Origin: Rhodanobacteraceae bacterium
GTDB taxonomy: Bacteria; Pseudomonadota; Gammaproteobacteria; Xanthomonadales; SZUA-5
Assembly (NCBI GenBank): GCA_016717705.1
Contig: JADKFD010000013.1
Coordinates: 18,287 to 82,286 of the forward strand
Direction of reading: 5' to 3'
Length of the DNA: 64,000 bases
The notes under the pieces are model-generated. The model was not told the DNA's origin and ran no database searches. It saw nothing but the letters and a program-made list of their open reading frames with translations. The position numbers and the translations under genes were made by a program. Below, in pieces: positions 61,584 to 64,000 of this stretch. The first letter of the stretch is position 1, and every line of letters begins with the position of its first letter.

Positions 61584-62824
61584 TGTTTTGCATGGGTTGG
61601 TCGCGCGCCTGGCTGGCGCTGCTGTTGCTGCTCTGGCTGCCGCTGGCCCAGGCGCAGGACGACGCCAGCGCCGCAGTGGCTGTCGAGCCCGCACTCGAGG
61701 TCACCCTGATCACCGTGGAGCCCGGCGCTCTACTGGCAGCGCTTTCGGCCACAACGCCATCCTGCTGCGCGCGGCGGCGCGCCACGGCGTCAGTTACAAC
61801 TTTCGGCTATTTCGATTTCGGACAACCGGACTTCCTGCTGCGCTTCCTGCGCGGCCGCATGCTTTATCAAGCAGTGGCGCTGGAGAGCGACAGCGACATC
61901 GCTGGTTATCTGGAGGATGGTCGACGTGTCTGGCTGCAGCGACTTCGGCTATCGCCCGAGGGCGCGCGGGTGCTGGCGGCCCATCTTGAAGACCACGTGC
62001 GTCCCGAGCATCGCGACTACCGCTACGACTACTACACGATCAACTGCTCGACCAAGGTTCGCGACGCCCTCGACGTGGCGCTCGGCGGCGCGCTCAAGCG
62101 CGCCACCGAACATCGCTCGCATGGCTGGACCTGGCGCCGCTTCACGCGCGCCTACGCGCAGGGCGTGCCGTGGCTGTATCTGGGCACCGATCTGGCGCTG
62201 GGGCAGGCGGTCGACCGCCCGCTGTCGATCTGGGAAGAAGCCTTCATCCCCGGCGAACTCAAGCGGCAAATCGGAGAGCTCAAGCTCGATGACGGCGAAC
62301 CACTGGTGATCAGCGAACGGGTGCTGCCGGAAGGCGCCGCGAACGCCGCACCAGCGCCGACAGTCCCCGACTGGCGCGCCGGCTTCGCCGCCGCCGGTAT
62401 CGCGCTGGCGGGTCTGCTGCTGGTGCTGGCGCGGCTGGCCGAGCGTGGCGGCGTTGCGCGCTGGCCGCTTGCCGTCGTCGGCGGCCTGTTGTCACTGCTG
62501 CTGGCGGCCGCGGGCACCTTGATCCTCGGACTGTGGGTCGGCACCGATCACGCCGCCGCCTGGCGCAATGAAAACCTGATGCTGCTGTCGCCGTCCTGGT
62601 GGCTGACCTTGCCGGCATGGCTGGTGCTGCTGCGCCGGGACCAGGTCGGCGCTTGGGTGGCGCGCGCCGCGGTCATCGGTGGCTGGCTGGCCGTTGCCGG
62701 TATCGCACTCGGCGCGCTGCTCAAGGTCTTCAAGAGCTTCGATCAGGCCAACATCGAGTGGTTGCTTCTGCTGCTGCCGCTGGTGCTGGCGTTGCGCTAC
62801 GTTCTGGTCAAGCGCTGTCGCTGA
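61583..62824 (+). CDS. DUF4105 (Lnb N-terminal periplasmic) membrane protein with three compensating frameshifts
   Basis: A 413-aa protein with a signal (LALLLLLWLPLAQA). The DUF4105/Lnb domain spans about residues 35-270, with FDFGQPDFLLRFLRGRMLYQ, HRDYRYDYYTINCSTKVRDAL (the conserved NCST) and an AFIPGELKRQIG block. About four TM helices follow at the C-terminus. The stretch 61722-61805 is misread: the true frames give ALYWQRF, then GHNAILLRAAARHGVSYNF, the family's FGHNA motif. Three +1 shifts (near 61722, 61744 and 61801) restore the frame. The length agrees with the family. Function unknown, likely a periplasmic hydrolase. Confidence 0.82.
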   Translation: MFCMGWSRAWLALLLLLWLPLAQAQDDASAAVAVEPALEVTLITVEPGALLAALSATTPSCCARRRATASVTTFGYFDFGQPDFLLRFLRGRMLYQAVALESDSDIAGYLEDGRRVWLQRLRLSPEGARVLAAHLEDHVRPEHRDYRYDYYTINCSTKVRDALDVALGGALKRATEHRSHGWTWRRFTRAYAQGVPWLYLGTDLALGQAVDRPLSIWEEAFIPGELKRQIGELKLDDGEPLVISERVLPEGAANAAPAPTVPDWRAGFAAAGIALAGLLLVLARLAERGGVARWPLAVVGGLLSLLLAAAGTLILGLWVGTDHAAAWRNENLMLLSPSWWLTLPAWLVLLRRDQVGAWVARAAVIGGWLAVAGIALGALLKVFKSFDQANIEWLLLLLPLVLALRYVLVKRCR

Positions 62825-63029
62825 CCAACCGGTGCGGTGGATGCCGGTCGGCGACCGGCGCGGCGGGGACGGTTTGGGCTGTCGCGACGCGAACAAGCGC
62901 CCGCTCGAACGGCCGGGCGAGCAGCGCGCTGACGTCGCACGGCCCGCGCCAAATCAACTGCTGGACGCGTTGTAGCCATCGCCAACCCAAGCGCATCATC
63001 CGCGCGCCCGTGGTGCTATCGAGGTGTGC

Positions 63030-64000
63030 ATGTCCGAGCCGAATTCCGTTGATACGCGCCCGTTGTCGACCGCCGTGGCGCACGGCGACGCGCGCCGCAG
63101 CCCGGTCGTCAATTGCGTCGCCTATGCCAGCAGCGGCAAGCGCATGTACGACACCACGCTGGACGAGATTTCCGATGTGCTGGCGCAGCCGGATACCTTC
63201 ATGTGGCTGGGTCTGCATGAGCCCGACGAAGCGCTGCTGCTGAAGATCCAGGAGGAGTTCGCGCTGCATGATCTGGCCATCGAGGATGCGCAGCACGCGC
63301 ACCAGCGGCCGAAGATCGAGGTCTACGACGACTGCCTGTTCATCGTCGTGCATACCTCGCAGTTCGTCGGCGGCAAGGTGCAGTTCGGCGAGACCCACAT
63401 CTTCCTCGGCCGGCGCTTCCTGATCACGGTGCGCCATGGCGCATCGCTGAGCTATGCCAAGGCGCGCAATTCCTGCGAGCAGACCCCGGAGATGCTGGCG
63501 CTGGGCCCAAGTTTCGGTCTGTATGCGGTGCTCGATTTCATCGTCGACAACTACTTCCCGATCGTCAGCAGCTTCGAGGCCGAGCTCAAGGAACTGGAGC
63601 AGCGCATCTTCAACGAGCGCTTCGATCGCGACACCATCGAGCGCCTGTACTACCTGAAGCGCGAACTGGTCACGCTGCGTCTGGCGGTCACGCCGATGCA
63701 CGACATCCTGAACCAGCTCAAGCGCTTCTTCCCCGGCCTGATCCACGAAGAGGTACGCGTCTACTTCCGCGATGTGTTCGATCACGCGGTGCGTATGAGC
63801 GAGGCCACCAGTACGCTCGGCGAGATGATTTCGGCCGCCTTGCAGGTGAATCTGGCGATGGTGTCGGTGGGTCAGAACGAGGTGACCAAGCGCCTCGCCG
63901 GCTGGGCGGCGATCCTCGCCATCCCGACCACAGTGGGCGCCATTTATGGCATGAACTTCAAGTACATGCCGGAACTTGAGTGGCACTACGGTTATCACGT
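63030..64000 (+). CDS. corA: Magnesium/cobalt transporter CorA (3' truncated by window edge)
   Basis: At least 323 residues are visible from ATG 63030, which follows GAGGTGTGC. The N-terminal cytosolic domain includes MWLGLHEPDEALLLKIQEEF and AQHAHQRPKIEVYDDCLFIV. A long helix follows (FEAELKELEQRIFNERFDRD). The TM1 region is AGWAAILAIPTTVGAIYGMN, with the G-M-N selectivity motif at about residue 308. The end lies outside the window. It transports Mg2+ and Co2+ through a homopentamer. corC at 60.7 kb probably cooperates with it. Confidence 0.93.
   Translation, partial: MSEPNSVDTRPLSTAVAHGDARRSPVVNCVAYASSGKRMYDTTLDEISDVLAQPDTFMWLGLHEPDEALLLKIQEEFALHDLAIEDAQHAHQRPKIEVYDDCLFIVVHTSQFVGGKVQFGETHIFLGRRFLITVRHGASLSYAKARNSCEQTPEMLALGPSFGLYAVLDFIVDNYFPIVSSFEAELKELEQRIFNERFDRDTIERLYYLKRELVTLRLAVTPMHDILNQLKRFFPGLIHEEVRVYFRDVFDHAVRMSEATSTLGEMISAALQVNLAMVSVGQNEVTKRLAGWAAILAIPTTVGAIYGMNFKYMPELEWHYGYH

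Overview
The window is about 64 kb of high-GC, gene-dense bacterial chromosome. Gene content points to a gammaproteobacterium, most likely of the Xanthomonadales/Lysobacterales. Clues are the GTAG-type REP palindromes, a large TonB-dependent receptor next to an ECF sigma/kinase cluster, exosortase H, PlpD-type patatin, and leucine and fatty-acid degradation enzymes. I see no phage, IS element, CRISPR array, rRNA or tRNA.

Layout. 1-4.2 kb: the 3' end of a DUF1329 gene, a YCF48-like protein and an RND/MMPL exporter. 4.2-4.8 kb: a REP-rich gene-free stretch. 5.3-10.1 kb: a 5-oxoproline operon (pxpB, pxpC, pxpA, DUF969 and DUF979 permease subunits, pyroglutamyl peptidase). 10.2-19.1 kb: two ECF-like sigma proteins, a giant multiply frameshifted Ser/Thr kinase with a propeller-like C-terminus, and a TonB-dependent receptor. 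19.2-20.9 kb: aroK-aroB on the minus strand. 21-25 kb: exosortase H, an epimerase, pdxH, a cobalamin-binding-like protein and a COG4255-like protein. 25-31 kb: a dienoyl-CoA-isomerase-like crotonase, PlpD-like phospholipase, cold-shock protein, RRM protein, META lipoprotein, HutD and SET proteins. 31-38 kb: a 55-base G run, a ComEA-like protein, M20 and M28 peptidases, a saccharopine-reductase-like protein and a nitrilase-family protein. 38-46 kb: an anchored hydrolase, a membrane protein, fadH, phoD and a TetR/hydrolase pair. 46-53 kb: a large secreted protein, a cyclophilin-like lipoprotein, a solA-like oxidase and a TPM-domain protein. 53-59 kb: liuC-liuD, an ABC-2 exporter pair and an enoyl-CoA hydratase. 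59-64 kb: a secreted twin-domain protein, corC, a DUF4105 protein and a truncated corA.

How the genes work together. Pcp would release pyroglutamate from peptides, the DUF969/DUF979 pair would import it, and PxpABC would hydrolyse it to glutamate. Several acyl-CoA enzymes (fadH, three crotonases, the LiuD carboxylase) suggest use of unsaturated fatty acids and leucine.

Two non-coding patterns stand out. First, at least four GTAG-footed palindrome families are scattered between genes, and three genes use the TAG of the repeat foot as their stop codon. Second, at eight loci short words are tandemly repeated, usually as left and right arms that are reverse complements; the word differs from locus to locus while the architecture stays the same.

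Caution on sequence quality: about fifteen single-base frameshifts, many in short homopolymers, and the G55 run suggest that part of the apparent gene breakage may be assembly error.
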